A DNA stretch of 19,364 nt from Planctomycetales bacterium (GCA_030673005.1 DAOVFI010000011.1:1-19364), one strand, 5' to 3'; counted from the stretch's first letter, positions 6,744 to 15,513 are shown. Notes: generated by a model from the sequence alone, not told the origin. Made by a program: numbers and translations.

Positions 6744-8375
6744 TTACTGCCTCGCCGACTGTATTGATTGCTGCAACCTTTTCACCGATTTCATGCACGA
6801 CGAGTCTTCCTTTTCATGCAGCGCCTCGGCGACCAGTTCATCGGCTTTGTCGAGGATGTCGCTTTGACCGGTCAGGCGGAAATGACCCAGATAAGCGTTT
6901 GCCAGTTGTGCCTGACACATCCAGACGGTGTTCCTGCCGGCGCCCCTTTTCAGGTGCGATTTCAGGATCACTCCCAGGTCTTTCTCCACTTGCTTGTAAG
7001 CGGCCCGAGCGAGTTCGCCGGTCTTGACCGGATCGGCAAGGTAGCCTTTCAATGACTTGACTGAAGGCGGCGCTTCCCGGCCCAGCATCTTCCGCACCTC
7101 GGTTATGCCGTCGGCCAATGCGTTATTGGCGCCGGCTGTAGTGATCTGCCGACTGTAAAGGTCGCCGAGGACCAGACCGGCTGAACCCTTGGCGGAAATA
7201 ATCAAGGTCAGGTGATTATCGTCCAGCAGTCCCTCGACCAGACTGTTGGGCTTATCGCTCTTGTTCACTATCGCCCTGGCCGTGCTTATTTCTTTTCGCA
7301 GGAACTTCTCGGCCTGGTTAAGGTGCTCCTGGGCCTTCTCCAGGGCGGAAACGGCCTGTTTTTCATGAACGGTAAGGTCCTTGTTGCGCTTGACGATTTT
7401 TCCGGTGAGCCTTTCGACTTCCTTTTGACTTTCCGATATGCGCTGGTCGGCGTTTTTCGCTTCAATAGTCGCTTCGGCGCCCTGCTTGTCCATCCCTTTG
7501 AGGTGTTTGTTCACCGCCGCCAGTCTCAACTCGGCATTGCGGTGCCTCTGGCGCAGGCGAATCCTGTTGAACTTCAGAACCTCGACCGCCTGCTGATTGG
7601 CGGCGATCGTGTTGGCGTTTTTATTGGCCTCGGCGTCGAGGGCCTTGGCCTTCTTGAACAATTCCAGACCCTTCGGCCCGCCCATGACTTCGGAGTCGTC
7701 ACTCATTTTCCGGGCCTTATTCAGCATTTTCTCGTTCGCCTTGCCCAGTTTGACGTTCTGCCCTGTCAGCGATGAAGTTTTCCGATCGATAGTTTTTATC
7801 TCGTCGCCGAGTTTTTTCAGACTGCCGGCGGCGTCGTCCCGAAGGGAAACAATTTTATCTCGGGGCAGACCGGCGAGAGCCTGTCCGAACCGGGCCGATA
7901 TCAGGTTGATTCGAATCAGGGCCAGTTCTTTCTGCGCGCTCATACGAAATACCGACGCCTTGCTTTCGATACGATCCGTACTGATGAAGTGATACCTTCC
8001 CAGGGCCAGTTGGATTTCTCCAAGAAGGTGGTGCGCGTCGGCGACTGTACCGACCGGGGCTTCGGGATTGTCTGAAATGGCCTTGACGAGTATGCCACTG
8101 GCCTCCTGAAGCTTCGCGACGGCATCGGGATTGTCTATCGGCTGGGTCGCAGGGACGCCGACGTCTTCTTTCAGCAATTGCTGCCGAACCGGTGAGCGCT
8201 TGCCTGTCGTCCTGTCGAAGTAAAGCGGATTGGCCATCAGGGACGTAGCGTGGTTGAACAACCTTCTGGCTACGTCGATTTTCTCGGTCAGGTTCTGCCG
8301 GGAAGTCCTCTTGGGATTATCGCACCCGGCGGCACAGACCAGCATTGCCAACACGAAATATCTGACATATCGCAC
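6744..8375 (-). CDS. Predicted lipoprotein with long coiled coil, unknown function
   Basis: A 543-residue protein. The N-terminal hydrophobic stretch ends in AMLVCAAGC (10-18), a lipobox-like site with Cys18 as the probable lipidated residue, so the protein is likely tethered to a membrane. Asp19 at +2 would favour inner-membrane retention by the E. coli rule, which may not hold here. The middle region (about 170-390) is strongly helical and rich in Lys, Glu, Ala and Asn, fitting a long coiled coil. The C-terminal ~130 residues (AYLGHFRLTGQSDILDKADELVAEAL) look like TPR-type helical repeats. The start is GTG 8375 with AAGGAGG 8 nt upstream and a good promoter before it. I recognise no family; a scaffold or envelope-spacing role is possible but unproven. 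Confidence 0.78.
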   Translation of the reverse strand: MRYVRYFVLAMLVCAAGCDNPKRTSRQNLTEKIDVARRLFNHATSLMANPLYFDRTTGKRSPVRQQLLKEDVGVPATQPIDNPDAVAKLQEASGILVKAISDNPEAPVGTVADAHHLLGEIQLALGRYHFISTDRIESKASVFRMSAQKELALIRINLISARFGQALAGLPRDKIVSLRDDAAGSLKKLGDEIKTIDRKTSSLTGQNVKLGKANEKMLNKARKMSDDSEVMGGPKGLELFKKAKALDAEANKNANTIAANQQAVEVLKFNRIRLRQRHRNAELRLAAVNKHLKGMDKQGAEATIEAKNADQRISESQKEVERLTGKIVKRNKDLTVHEKQAVSALEKAQEHLNQAEKFLRKEISTARAIVNKSDKPNSLVEGLLDDNHLTLIISAKGSAGLVLGDLYSRQITTAGANNALADGITEVRKMLGREAPPSVKSLKGYLADPVKTGELARAAYKQVEKDLGVILKSHLKRGAGRNTVWMCQAQLANAYLGHFRLTGQSDILDKADELVAEALHEKEDSSCMKSVKRLQQSIQSARQ

Positions 8376-8415
8376 GTTCGCTGCCTCCTTACAGGCATTT
8401 CAATCAACGTTGGAT

Positions 8416-8445
8416 ATTATTACCATAACCGTCGGCGACCTGCAA
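8416..8445 (-). promoter_or_regulatory. Sigma-70-type promoter for the lipoprotein gene
   Basis: On the minus strand TTGCAG (8445-8440), an 18-nt spacer and AATAAT (8421-8416, 5/6 of the consensus) precede the GTG start at 8375. The predicted leader is about 35 nt and includes AAGGAGG. Confidence 0.5.
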
Positions 8446-8502
8446 CAAAAGAAAAGTCCGTCCGGGTTTCGTATTGTCCTGCGTCGGTGAAATCCGGTCG
8501 AT

Positions 8503-9135
8503 TTACCCCGCCTGTGACGCTTTACGGAGTTTTCCAAGTCCCTCAACGGTCCTGATAATTGCATTGGCGAACTCGGCAGGTTTCCATCGATCGGCCGAAC
8601 AAAGCATAACTGAACGGCGATTAATCTGAATGTTCACCGGCTCGTCGGCGAAATCGGCGAACGCCCGAGCCGGGACATCCGCGTAATTCATCCCGGTAAG
8701 AACCAGCCACTGACCTAGGCGCCCGACAGGCCTGCGAACGGTCAGCGGGATGTGTTCGTTATCGGCGGCGTTCCACATCAGCACGTCCGGCAGACGGAGG
8801 TCCGTATCGGCGACAATAACGCTGTATCGTCGCAACAGGCGACGCTGACCGTGACCGGCCTCGAATGAGTAATCGAACGCCCGCAGACGCCATCCCCTGC
8901 ACCGCCCGTAGATTACATTTTCGGCCAGGGCGCTGTGCCCGGCACAGGTCAATACAAAGCCCCAATAGCGTCCGGTAAGGTCGAAGGGGTCGTCGGCGGA
9001 GAATCTCATTCCCATTTCATTGGCGATTCTCGCACACTTGCCGGCCCGGCGCCGTCGGGACCAACCCAACCGCCCCAGCACCAGCACTCCAATCCCCAAC
9101 GCACCAATCAAGATGAGTGGAAAGGCAAATTGCAC
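8503..9135 (-). CDS. Conserved-type membrane-anchored protein of unknown function
   Basis: A 210-residue protein with one N-terminal membrane helix (3-22) followed by RRRR (27-30), so the bulk is probably cytoplasmic. The soluble part has a recurring pattern I recognise from uncharacterised bacterial proteins but cannot name: a helix ending in GMRFSADDPFDLTGRYWGF (42-60), then CAGHSALAENVIYGRCRG (64-81), then RAFDYSFEAGHGQRR (85-99). It resembles a small alpha/beta domain. No catalytic motif stands out. The start is GTG at 9135, the only reasonable start; no clear ribosome-binding site precedes it. Same strand as its neighbours but separated by about 90-130 bp on each side. The hairpin at 9156-9209 lies between it and the gene upstream. 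Confidence 0.7.
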   Translation of the reverse strand: MQFAFPLILIGALGIGVLVLGRLGWSRRRRAGKCARIANEMGMRFSADDPFDLTGRYWGFVLTCAGHSALAENVIYGRCRGWRLRAFDYSFEAGHGQRRLLRRYSVIVADTDLRLPDVLMWNAADNEHIPLTVRRPVGRLGQWLVLTGMNYADVPARAFADFADEPVNIQINRRSVMLCSADRWKPAEFANAIIRTVEGLGKLRKASQAG

Positions 9136-9155
9136 TTGTCGTAAATCGTTTCGTC

Positions 9156-9209
9156 GATATGTTTCTGCCTGCCGAGTGCGAATGATGACCGACGGCAGGC
9201 AGGCATATC
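9156..9209. repeat. Intergenic hairpin between same-strand genes
   Basis: Arms 9156-9174 and 9193-9209 pair: CTGCCTGCCG (9165-9174) with CGGCAGGCAG (9193-9202), 10 bp perfect, and GATATG with CATATC outside, with a small bulge between. It fills most of the gap after the gene ending at 9225. No T-run follows, so it may stabilise a 3' end or be a dispersed repeat. Confidence 0.55.
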
Positions 9210-9224
9210 CCGCCGGTTAATTCT

Positions 9225-10451
9225 CTAATCTCTTCTTCTTTCTTCTTCTTCAGTTTCTGTCGGCGCTGTTGTCGTTGTAGGCGTCGGCGGTTTTGGGGGC
9301 TTCTGTCCGGGTGGTTTATATTTAATCCGATACCCCGGCGACAGGAAAGGCCAGCGCAGCGATTCGATCCATTTATCGATAATCTTATATTTTCGGTCCT
9401 TCCGGCTGAGGTAGATAGGCCTGAGATACTCCGGCGCTTTCTCCAGGGCTATTTTTCTCGGCAGGCCCCATTGCAACAGCAGCGACATTTCCCGTTTCTC
9501 TCGATTGATGAATCGCTGCTTGCCGCGCTGCCACCTGTGAAGGATATAGAAATTCGTGTAGAGAACCCGTTCATCGCCGATAGCCAGGTTGAACAGTTTC
9601 AGTCCGTCCCTGCCCTTGACGCCGCCGAAGCAGGTCGAACTGGCGAATGTCCTTGCCAGAATCGGCCAGACACGAAATCTGAACTCTTTCATTACTGACG
9701 GATCACTCTTGATGAGTATGTCGTCACGAATGGACACGTTGTCGATATCCGTGTTTTCAAGGATATACATAACCTTTTTTACATTTGAGTACCGATCGAA
9801 CTTTCTTTCGCCCCTGCGATTCGCAAAAATATCCACCCCCTGCATTGACTTTTTAAACCGTTCCAGAACGTCATTGCGAAACTCGACCGTCACTCTGTCG
9901 CCGGGTTTCAGTTCCATCAACCTGATGCGGTATATGTCTTCTTTCGTCAGAAACATCGACGGATCGAATTTCTGATACGGCGGTTTGACGACCGAGCCGT
10001 TCGTGGTGGTCGTAGTCGGTGTAACGACGGCCTTCTCGCCCAGGCGGGATTTGACTATCGTCAGCAGCAATCCTGCGTGTTTATGGTCCGGTTTGAGTTT
10101 CAGCGTCTTAAGGAGGATTTTCCTGGCGTCATCCAACTGGTCGTTATCGTACGCCCAGCGTGCGACCTTGTAGAAGCCGTCGGCATCGTCGGGAGCAATC
10201 TTGCTGAGCCGCTTGGTCAGTTCTTCGGAGACCGACTCTACTTTCTCGACCCTGAGGACCTGATCGGCCTTGTATTTGGTGACTGCGCCGTACTTCCGAA
10301 ACAGATAATCTCCGTCGTCGGTCCTGGTAACCTCACCGCCGGTGAGCCTCCGCCCGTCCTTCAGAACGAGCACCTGCTTCTGGTCCGTCATGGCGACAAC
10401 AGCGCCCAGTACGATAACCGCCACCATCGCAAGCACGTGTTTGACTGTCAT
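9225..10451 (-). CDS. Secreted protein with degenerate cytochrome-like CxGG region
   Basis: A 408-residue protein with a signal peptide or anchor (1-21). Residues 27-70 form a short beta-rich module (VLVLKDGRRL...). A TPR-like helical pair follows (about 88-135: FYKVARWAYDNDQLDDARKI and following), then a Thr-rich linker (144-151). The C-terminal domain (about 155-380) contains FASSTCFGGVKGRDGLKLFN (269-288) followed by LYTNFYILHRW (297-307) and SLLLQWGLP (323-331). From memory, planctomycete proteins with this layout carry a CHGG-type c-heme-like motif here; this copy has Cys but Phe in place of the heme-ligand His. The tail is low-complexity (PTPTTTT, EEEERRRD). The start ATG 10451 has GAGG 7 nt upstream. 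Function unknown; it could be a structural descendant of a heme-binding domain. Confidence 0.72.
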   Translation of the reverse strand: MTVKHVLAMVAVIVLGAVVAMTDQKQVLVLKDGRRLTGGEVTRTDDGDYLFRKYGAVTKYKADQVLRVEKVESVSEELTKRLSKIAPDDADGFYKVARWAYDNDQLDDARKILLKTLKLKPDHKHAGLLLTIVKSRLGEKAVVTPTTTTTNGSVVKPPYQKFDPSMFLTKEDIYRIRLMELKPGDRVTVEFRNDVLERFKKSMQGVDIFANRRGERKFDRYSNVKKVMYILENTDIDNVSIRDDILIKSDPSVMKEFRFRVWPILARTFASSTCFGGVKGRDGLKLFNLAIGDERVLYTNFYILHRWQRGKQRFINREKREMSLLLQWGLPRKIALEKAPEYLRPIYLSRKDRKYKIIDKWIESLRWPFLSPGYRIKYKPPGQKPPKPPTPTTTTAPTETEEEERRRD

Positions 10452-10551
10452 GGCTTGTCCTCGCTCTTTCCAGGTCCTGCGCCCATACTCGAATCCCTGC
10501 CGAACTATTCGGCCGCTTTTTCAAGCAATCGCAACACCTTACAACCTGTCA

Positions 10552-10625
10552 AGGCGGCAGTGGGATTCGAACCCACGTATAACGGATTTGCAATCCGTCG
10601 CCTTAGTCCGCTTGGCTATGCCGCC
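10552..10625 (-). tRNA. tRNA-Cys (anticodon GCA)
   Basis: A 74-nt cloverleaf on the minus strand. The acceptor GGCGGCA pairs with TGCCGCC. The anticodon stem ACGGA/TCCGT closes the loop TTGCAAA with anticodon GCA. The T-arm is GTGGG-TTCGAAT-CCCAC. The discriminator base is T (U73), as expected for cysteine tRNA. CCA is not encoded; TTGACAGG follows. Confidence 0.97.
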
Positions 10626-10638
10626 GAGTCTGCTGTTG

Positions 10639-10667
10639 AGTATAGTCCCGGCAGCATCCGGGTGCAA
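10639..10667 (-). promoter_or_regulatory. Promoter of tRNA-Cys
   Basis: On the minus strand TTGCAC (10667-10662), a 17-nt spacer and TATACT (10644-10639) lie so that transcription would begin about 7 nt before the tRNA. The same -10 hexamer precedes tRNA-Leu in this window. Confidence 0.7.
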
Positions 10668-10772
10668 ATCCTGAGTTATTTACGCCGCCAAATTCAACCT
10701 GACCGCCTGTCCCGCACCATGGCCGCTGTGCCTACCGGCAGATAGGCCTCGGCCGTGATACTATTAATCCTT

Positions 10773-10823
10773 CACGGGCGAGACGCCTATGCCCACATTC
10801 CACGGGCGAGACGCCCGTGCCAC
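10773..10823. repeat. Direct repeat plus hairpin with GTGCCAC end
   Basis: CACGGGCGAGACGCC occurs at 10773-10787 and again at 10801-10815. The second copy continues into a perfect hairpin CACGGGCG-AGA-CGCCCGTG (10801-10819) ending in CGTGCCAC. The first copy is a degenerate version of the same hairpin (ending ATGCCCAC). It lies between tRNA-Cys and the stop of the large TPR gene. The GTGCCAC end links it to the elements at 527-637 and 15514-15581. Confidence 0.6.
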
Positions 10824-10876
10824 GCGGCACGTTGCTCAACGCAAACCACTCTATTGTTTATTACGCCGCCGACAGT

Positions 10877-13615
10877 TCATTCGTCGGTTTTATGCCTGAT
10901 TTTCTTGAGCAGTTCGCCGGACCTGCGATCTATTATGTTAAACAGTTCCCAGAATCCGCCCATTTTCCGGTCTTTATATTGCAGCACACGAATTTGCAGC
11001 CGGATTTCTTCGAGGCTCTTAGCGTCATCGGCAAAAATCCTGATTGCAAATTGCAGGCGCTCCAGCCTTGCGCGCCACCACTGGGGTGTTTTTTCCTTCA
11101 TCCCTTCGGCAAGCCTGTCATACTGCTCCATCGCCTCTTTATTCATTCCCAGCCGGCGACAACACCGCGCCATTCCCAGAACGTTAACGGCCTGACCGGA
11201 CTTGTCCTTGTCCATCTGCCGGTACATCTTCAGGGCCTCTCTCACCTCATCGAGGTTCTTCGACGATTCATAGGCCCCCGCCAGGGCCTGCTTGAAGCCG
11301 TACATCTCCTCGGGCTTTTTGTTGCTCCTGGCCCAGTCATACAACTTCACGGCGAAGATCCTGTAAGCGGACCGCAGTTCGGCGAGTTTTTTCCGCGATT
11401 TCTCGTCGGTGAGAAACTCCATGCGGTCTATCCGAACGCGAATCTGTTCGATCGCCTCGGCAATCAGGTCTTCGGCGTCTTTGGGGTCCTTTTCAACCAG
11501 CGAAAGCAATCTCTTGATGGCTTGGGATGTTTTCCCGGTCTCCAGCAGCACACGTACGACGAATTCCTGACTCCGCCGCTTGATACCGGGCACGTCAGGC
11601 CAGTCCTTTGCCGCCTTTTCCGCTTCGGCAGCGCCCTTTTCAGGCCGGTCGAGGATGTCCTTCATTATCTGGGCCACCAGCATACCGCACTCGGCGCACC
11701 AGCCGCGGACCTGCGCGGCGCGGTCCTTGTCCTTCCCGGCGATGCTGTCGGCATATTTCTTGGCGCGCCGATTATATGTGCGAAGGTCCCTTATCAGGTT
11801 ATTGGCGCGTCGCTGCCGGTCCACCTGGGAGCCGGCGCTTTCGAAGAGGTCTTCGGCCTGAAGCGATAAAATCCGGAAACGGGAAGGAATGTACTGTTCC
11901 GAGTCGGGGTCCAAGCGGTTGAAGGCCTTCTTGGCCTCGGTATTGCGCTCGAGGATATCGTACATCGTCCCGAGTTCGTAGTTATACGAGCGTATCCCGG
12001 GGTCTTTTTCGCCCCAGTTTTTCACCAGCACTTCCAGGCAGCGGGTGTATTCCTCGACGAATTCCTTCCCCATTTTCTCGGCGGTGGTGTTTTTCTCTTT
12101 GAGTATGCCCCGGAGGCTTGCAATCGCATACAGGGCCGAGTTCTTTGCCCGAGGGTCCGTAGGGAATTTATCCGCCATTTCACGGAAGTTTTTAGCGGCA
12201 TCGTAATTGCGACGCTGGATGTTCTTTATAAGCCCCATATACCACAGTGCGGCGGCCCGGCCTGAATCGCCGGTGCGCTTATCGGCCAATACCTTACCGA
12301 AGAGTTCCTCTGCCTTGGTAAAGTCCGGCGTCCTGCCTTTTTCGCTCCTTGCCTCGCGAGAAGCCCTGGTGTACTCCTTGACCCCGATCAGCACTATAAC
12401 ATCCGGGGAAAGCCCCTTGGTATCCCTGCCTTCGTACTTGCCGACGATGATATCCATAATGTGTTCGCGGTAGCCGGGATACTTCTCGATGAAAACCAGC
12501 AGAACCTTGATCGACTCTTCCACGAGTTTGTCGGCCCCGGCCGGATCGGTCTTGCGGACCGCTTCGGCGCGGACTTCCAGCAGGCGGTTTGTCAGCATGG
12601 CGCTCTGAAGGTCCACCGCCAGTTTGGCTATCTTCAGCGTCGCGCCGCGCTTTGCAAAGTCCTTGATTGCGGCGGCCGCCTCGTCGTATTTCTTCTGGTC
12701 GATGCGGCAGACGCACATTTCGAACATGGCCTTGAGTCGAATGGGCGGGCGGGCGTCCTTGTCGGCGGCACGCTTAAGAAACGACTCGGCATTGCCCAAC
12801 TCGCTCAGCAGACGGGCGCACATCCCCGACAGCAGCAGCGAGTCGAATTTCACGCCGCTGGAATCGTCGCCGGCGCCGGCGAACTTGCGCACGTCGCTGA
12901 TCGCCTGGTTCAGCAGCATCGGACGCTCCTTCGAATCGGACGGAATGACCATGCCGCGATTCAGGCGTATCCACGCTCCGCGATAGTTGGCCTCATCGAT
13001 AAGATCGCCCAGTTTCCAGATCGCCCGGTTGGTCATATGTTTCGTCTTGCCGGTCCATTCATCCCGCTGCGTCATCAGTTTCGCCACCAGGCGATCGAGG
13101 CGGGCGACGGCGCTTTTGGTCAACCCGGCGACGGTCTCCGCATCGCCCGGCCTGGCCTGGAAATACGACAGACGCTCGATGTATGGAGCCGTCTTGGTGA
13201 TGCCTTCGGTAACGATCCGTTTCAGGATGAAACGATAATGCCGGAGTATCCCCTCGTCGTTGACGGCCTTGGCGGTGGCCTTGATGAGTTCGTCCAGTTT
13301 GGCGATTGCCTCATCGAGAAGCTTATCGCGGCTTTCCTGGTCCTTCGCCTGCAGCGCCGCGTCGATCCTCGCCTGAACGAGAAGGGCCTGGCCCTTCAGG
13401 TCGCCGCCGACTTCGGGCTTTTCCTTTCCGACCAGTGCCTCCAGCAGTTCGCGCATGCGAAGGTTCCCGAGCGCCTCGGCCAGACGGGCCTGATCCAGTT
13501 TCTCGTATGCGCAGGTCGCCTTTACGGCCCGCTGGGCTTCGGCCGAACGGACCGGCATTAAAACCACGCACAATCCCGCCGCCAGGATAGATCTAACTAA
13601 AATCGTTTTTTTCAT
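10877..13615 (-). CDS. Large secreted TPR/helical-repeat protein
   Basis: About 912 residues. The signal peptide is clear: basic MKKTILVRS, a hydrophobic core and AEA (25-27) as a likely cleavage site. The rest is almost entirely amphipathic helical repeats of TPR type, for example GRAAALWYMGLIKNIQRRNY (middle) and ARCCRRLGMNKEAMEQYDRL (near the C-terminus). TPR arrays bind proteins or peptides, so this is probably a periplasmic scaffold. It directly follows the second ExbD gene: a GTG at 13621 abuts that gene's stop, but ATG 13615 gives a normal signal peptide and is preferred. No strong ribosome-binding site is seen, suggesting translational coupling. It is the last gene of the cluster and likely the periplasmic partner of the ExbB/ExbD complex. 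No catalytic motif was seen. Confidence 0.85.
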   Translation of the reverse strand: MKKTILVRSILAAGLCVVLMPVRSAEAQRAVKATCAYEKLDQARLAEALGNLRMRELLEALVGKEKPEVGGDLKGQALLVQARIDAALQAKDQESRDKLLDEAIAKLDELIKATAKAVNDEGILRHYRFILKRIVTEGITKTAPYIERLSYFQARPGDAETVAGLTKSAVARLDRLVAKLMTQRDEWTGKTKHMTNRAIWKLGDLIDEANYRGAWIRLNRGMVIPSDSKERPMLLNQAISDVRKFAGAGDDSSGVKFDSLLLSGMCARLLSELGNAESFLKRAADKDARPPIRLKAMFEMCVCRIDQKKYDEAAAAIKDFAKRGATLKIAKLAVDLQSAMLTNRLLEVRAEAVRKTDPAGADKLVEESIKVLLVFIEKYPGYREHIMDIIVGKYEGRDTKGLSPDVIVLIGVKEYTRASREARSEKGRTPDFTKAEELFGKVLADKRTGDSGRAAALWYMGLIKNIQRRNYDAAKNFREMADKFPTDPRAKNSALYAIASLRGILKEKNTTAEKMGKEFVEEYTRCLEVLVKNWGEKDPGIRSYNYELGTMYDILERNTEAKKAFNRLDPDSEQYIPSRFRILSLQAEDLFESAGSQVDRQRRANNLIRDLRTYNRRAKKYADSIAGKDKDRAAQVRGWCAECGMLVAQIMKDILDRPEKGAAEAEKAAKDWPDVPGIKRRSQEFVVRVLLETGKTSQAIKRLLSLVEKDPKDAEDLIAEAIEQIRVRIDRMEFLTDEKSRKKLAELRSAYRIFAVKLYDWARSNKKPEEMYGFKQALAGAYESSKNLDEVREALKMYRQMDKDKSGQAVNVLGMARCCRRLGMNKEAMEQYDRLAEGMKEKTPQWWRARLERLQFAIRIFADDAKSLEEIRLQIRVLQYKDRKMGGFWELFNIIDRRSGELLKKIRHKTDE

Positions 13616-13621
13616 AGCCAC

Positions 13622-14137
13622 TTATTGTTCGCTGGGCGCGAAGCCGACGTTCTTGTATTTGGCGCGAATTCCCTGGTTGAAGGCGTTGACCACGTGACCC
13701 CAGTGGACATCCCCGAGCGGTAGTATGTACACCGGTCTCTTTCCCTCCTTGTCGCCGTAGCGGTCCTTTATTTTTTTCAGGTAACCATAGAGTTCGTTTC
13801 CGCTTGCGAAGGTCAGGTTTGTCCCTTTGATTCCGATGGTAACGCCCATTCTCTTCGGTCCGGCGGCACTGAGCTTTATTCTGATGGGGTCGAGCGCTTT
13901 TATTGTAACTTTCTGGCCCGAGACCTTCGGCAGGTTCGCCGGTATCTGCCCCTCGGCCGTTCGGAACTGGCAGGCCAGCAGGAAGAACAGCAGCAACTGG
14001 AAGACTATGTCTATCATGGGTGTCAGCGGAGGCTGGATCGCAACCGAACCGTGCTTCTTCCGGCCCTCGCGCTCTCTGCGTGCGGAGACATAGTGGACAG
14101 TTTCGTCGCCGGATACCTTTTTAGGTGAACGCGCCAT
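13622..14137 (-). CDS. ExbD/TolR family protein, second copy
   Basis: A 171-residue single-span protein of the biopolymer transport family, which with ExbB/TolQ forms a proton-driven inner-membrane motor. A long basic cytoplasmic N-terminus (1-35) precedes the signature PPLTPMIDIVFQLLLFFLL (37-55); Asp43 is the family's proton-relay acidic residue. The periplasmic domain (about 62-171) ends in the usual repeat-type fold (RPVYILPLGDVHWGHVVNAF, 134-153). It differs greatly from the ExbD just upstream outside the membrane segment. The start ATG 14137 lies 5 nt after the preceding stop, and the ribosome-binding site GGAG overlaps that stop (GGAGTAG), which points to tight coupling. Confidence 0.92.
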   Translation of the reverse strand: MARSPKKVSGDETVHYVSARREREGRKKHGSVAIQPPLTPMIDIVFQLLLFFLLACQFRTAEGQIPANLPKVSGQKVTIKALDPIRIKLSAAGPKRMGVTIGIKGTNLTFASGNELYGYLKKIKDRYGDKEGKRPVYILPLGDVHWGHVVNAFNQGIRAKYKNVGFAPSEQ

Positions 14138-14142
14138 ATTTG

Positions 14143-14622
14143 CTACTCCTGCCCTTTCTGCATCGCTGTTATGTGCATCTTGGACAATTCCGCATCTTTA
14201 AGGGCCTGAAGGACCGGTTCGATCTCGCTGTACTGAACCCGCTTGTCCGCCCGGATTTCGACTACAAACTCCTCCGGTTTCTGGCAGGTTCTCTGGGCGT
14301 TCAACAGCGCGCTGACGAGTTCCTCGGGGTTCAAGACTTGTCCTTTGATGGTGTACGCCATCGCCATTCCCATCAGCGACTCATCTTTCCTGATCTCGGC
14401 TGCTGAGTAGGGAATGACGTTGACAATAGCCCTGCTTGTTTCCTTGTAGTCCTTGACCTGCGGGTGTGCCGGCCGGGGCAGTTCAATATTCGGAAAGTCC
14501 TTCGAGGCCATCTGGGTCGTCAGCATGAAGAAGATAAGCAACTGAAAGACACAGTCGATCATCGGCGTCATGTTAACCGCCATCTGTGCCGGTCCCTGCT
14601 TGTAAACCGCGCTCTTGGCCAT
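14143..14622 (-). CDS. ExbD/TolR family protein, first copy
   Basis: A 159-residue protein with a short cytoplasmic N-terminus, the signature AVNMTPMIDCVFQLLIFFML (15-34) and a periplasmic domain. Asp23 is the conserved membrane-embedded acidic residue. The periplasmic part contains EEFVVEIRADKRVQYSEIEP (117-136), the common ExbD/TolR 'V.I.AD..V.Y..I..V' pattern, so this is the more canonical of the two copies. An AGAGGT ribosome-binding site lies 6 nt before ATG 14622. It starts 50 bp after the ExbB gene. Known role of the family: with a TolQ/ExbB pentamer it couples proton flow to movement of a TonB/TolA-type partner or, in other systems, gliding motors. Confidence 0.94.
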   Translation of the reverse strand: MAKSAVYKQGPAQMAVNMTPMIDCVFQLLIFFMLTTQMASKDFPNIELPRPAHPQVKDYKETSRAIVNVIPYSAAEIRKDESLMGMAMAYTIKGQVLNPEELVSALLNAQRTCQKPEEFVVEIRADKRVQYSEIEPVLQALKDAELSKMHITAMQKGQE

Positions 14623-14672
14623 ATTTTTACCTCTTGCAGTGAACGCTTCTGTTCATCAACGGTTTCAGGGGC

Positions 14673-15434
14673 TTATCCGCCGTTGGACTTCTTTTTCCCG
14701 CCGGGACGGAACGTCGAAATCGTCTCCTGGGCAACCATCATCACCTCGCTGGAAAGCGAGTCTATCCGGTTTCGCATGAAGGCATATACCGCCAGGGCGG
14801 GAATCGCCACGATAAGTCCCCAGAACGTCGTTACCAGTGCGATGCCGACGCCGCCGGCCAGTCCGGCGGGGTCCGGCATGCCGCCGGCATCTACGATCGT
14901 GCTGAAGACATCGATCATTCCATAGACCGTCCCCAGCAGTCCCATCATGGGCGAGACGTTGCCGATGACGTTCAGCAGTTCGATCTTGCGGAGCAGTTTG
15001 GCCGTCCGTTCCTCGGCGGCTTCCTCCATGGCGCGCTCCATGGCTGCATATCCGTGGGAGGCCTCGGAAAGCGACTGGTGAACCACGTACGCCAGGAAAG
15101 ACGGATCGGTCGAGGCGTATTCGATCATCTCCTTGTACTGCCTGGCCTCGACCATATCGCCAATCTGCGCCTTCACCGGTTCAGGCAGGATGTTCAGCCT
15201 GCGGATGGTAACGAGGTGCTCGATGATTACCGCCCAACTTGCTATGTCAACGGCAATCAGCAGCCAGGCGATCGGACCACCCTTGATGAAGAACCAGTCC
15301 AGATACGTGGTAACGCCGCCGGCGCCGCCGGAGTCTTTAGCGCCTGCGCCTGCTTCCTGCGCCGTCGCAACGCCGGCAAACCACAACACCACAACCGCCG
15401 TCAATACTATACTCATCAATATACTGCGCCGCAT
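14673..15434 (-). CDS. MotA/TolQ/ExbB proton channel family protein
   Basis: A 253-residue protein with an added N-terminal signal-like helix (5-22, ending VATAQ), then three membrane helices at about 52-74, 154-180 and 191-220. The channel signature is present: NVSPMMGLLGTVYGMIDVF (159-177) and, in the last helix, ALVTTFWGLIVAIPALAVY (199-217) with the conserved threonines facing the ion path. Length and layout match the ExbB/TolQ group with the signal-peptide extension common in planctomycetes and some other phyla. The start ATG 15434 has AAGGAG 5 nt upstream. It heads the ExbB-ExbD-ExbD-TPR block and is separated from the upstream TPR gene by 163 bp containing the repeat at 15514-15581. 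It provides the stator of the proposed machine. Confidence 0.95.
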   Translation of the reverse strand: MRRSILMSIVLTAVVVLWFAGVATAQEAGAGAKDSGGAGGVTTYLDWFFIKGGPIAWLLIAVDIASWAVIIEHLVTIRRLNILPEPVKAQIGDMVEARQYKEMIEYASTDPSFLAYVVHQSLSEASHGYAAMERAMEEAAEERTAKLLRKIELLNVIGNVSPMMGLLGTVYGMIDVFSTIVDAGGMPDPAGLAGGVGIALVTTFWGLIVAIPALAVYAFMRNRIDSLSSEVMMVAQETISTFRPGGKKKSNGG

Positions 15435-15513
15435 TTGATCTCCTTGTCTTTCAGTCGGTTACTTTCACTTCCATAAGCGATTCTTCACTCGCCCGGCTAC
15501 GTTGCCAGGCGTT

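Noticed and set aside
12461..13561. Long open frame (366 codons) on the plus strand inside the large TPR gene
   Set aside because: It is antisense to a gene with a clear signal peptide and TPR pattern. The translated sequence has no recognisable domain and arises from the codon bias of the real frame. The same applies to 10817-11869, 7212-7775 and 778-1416.
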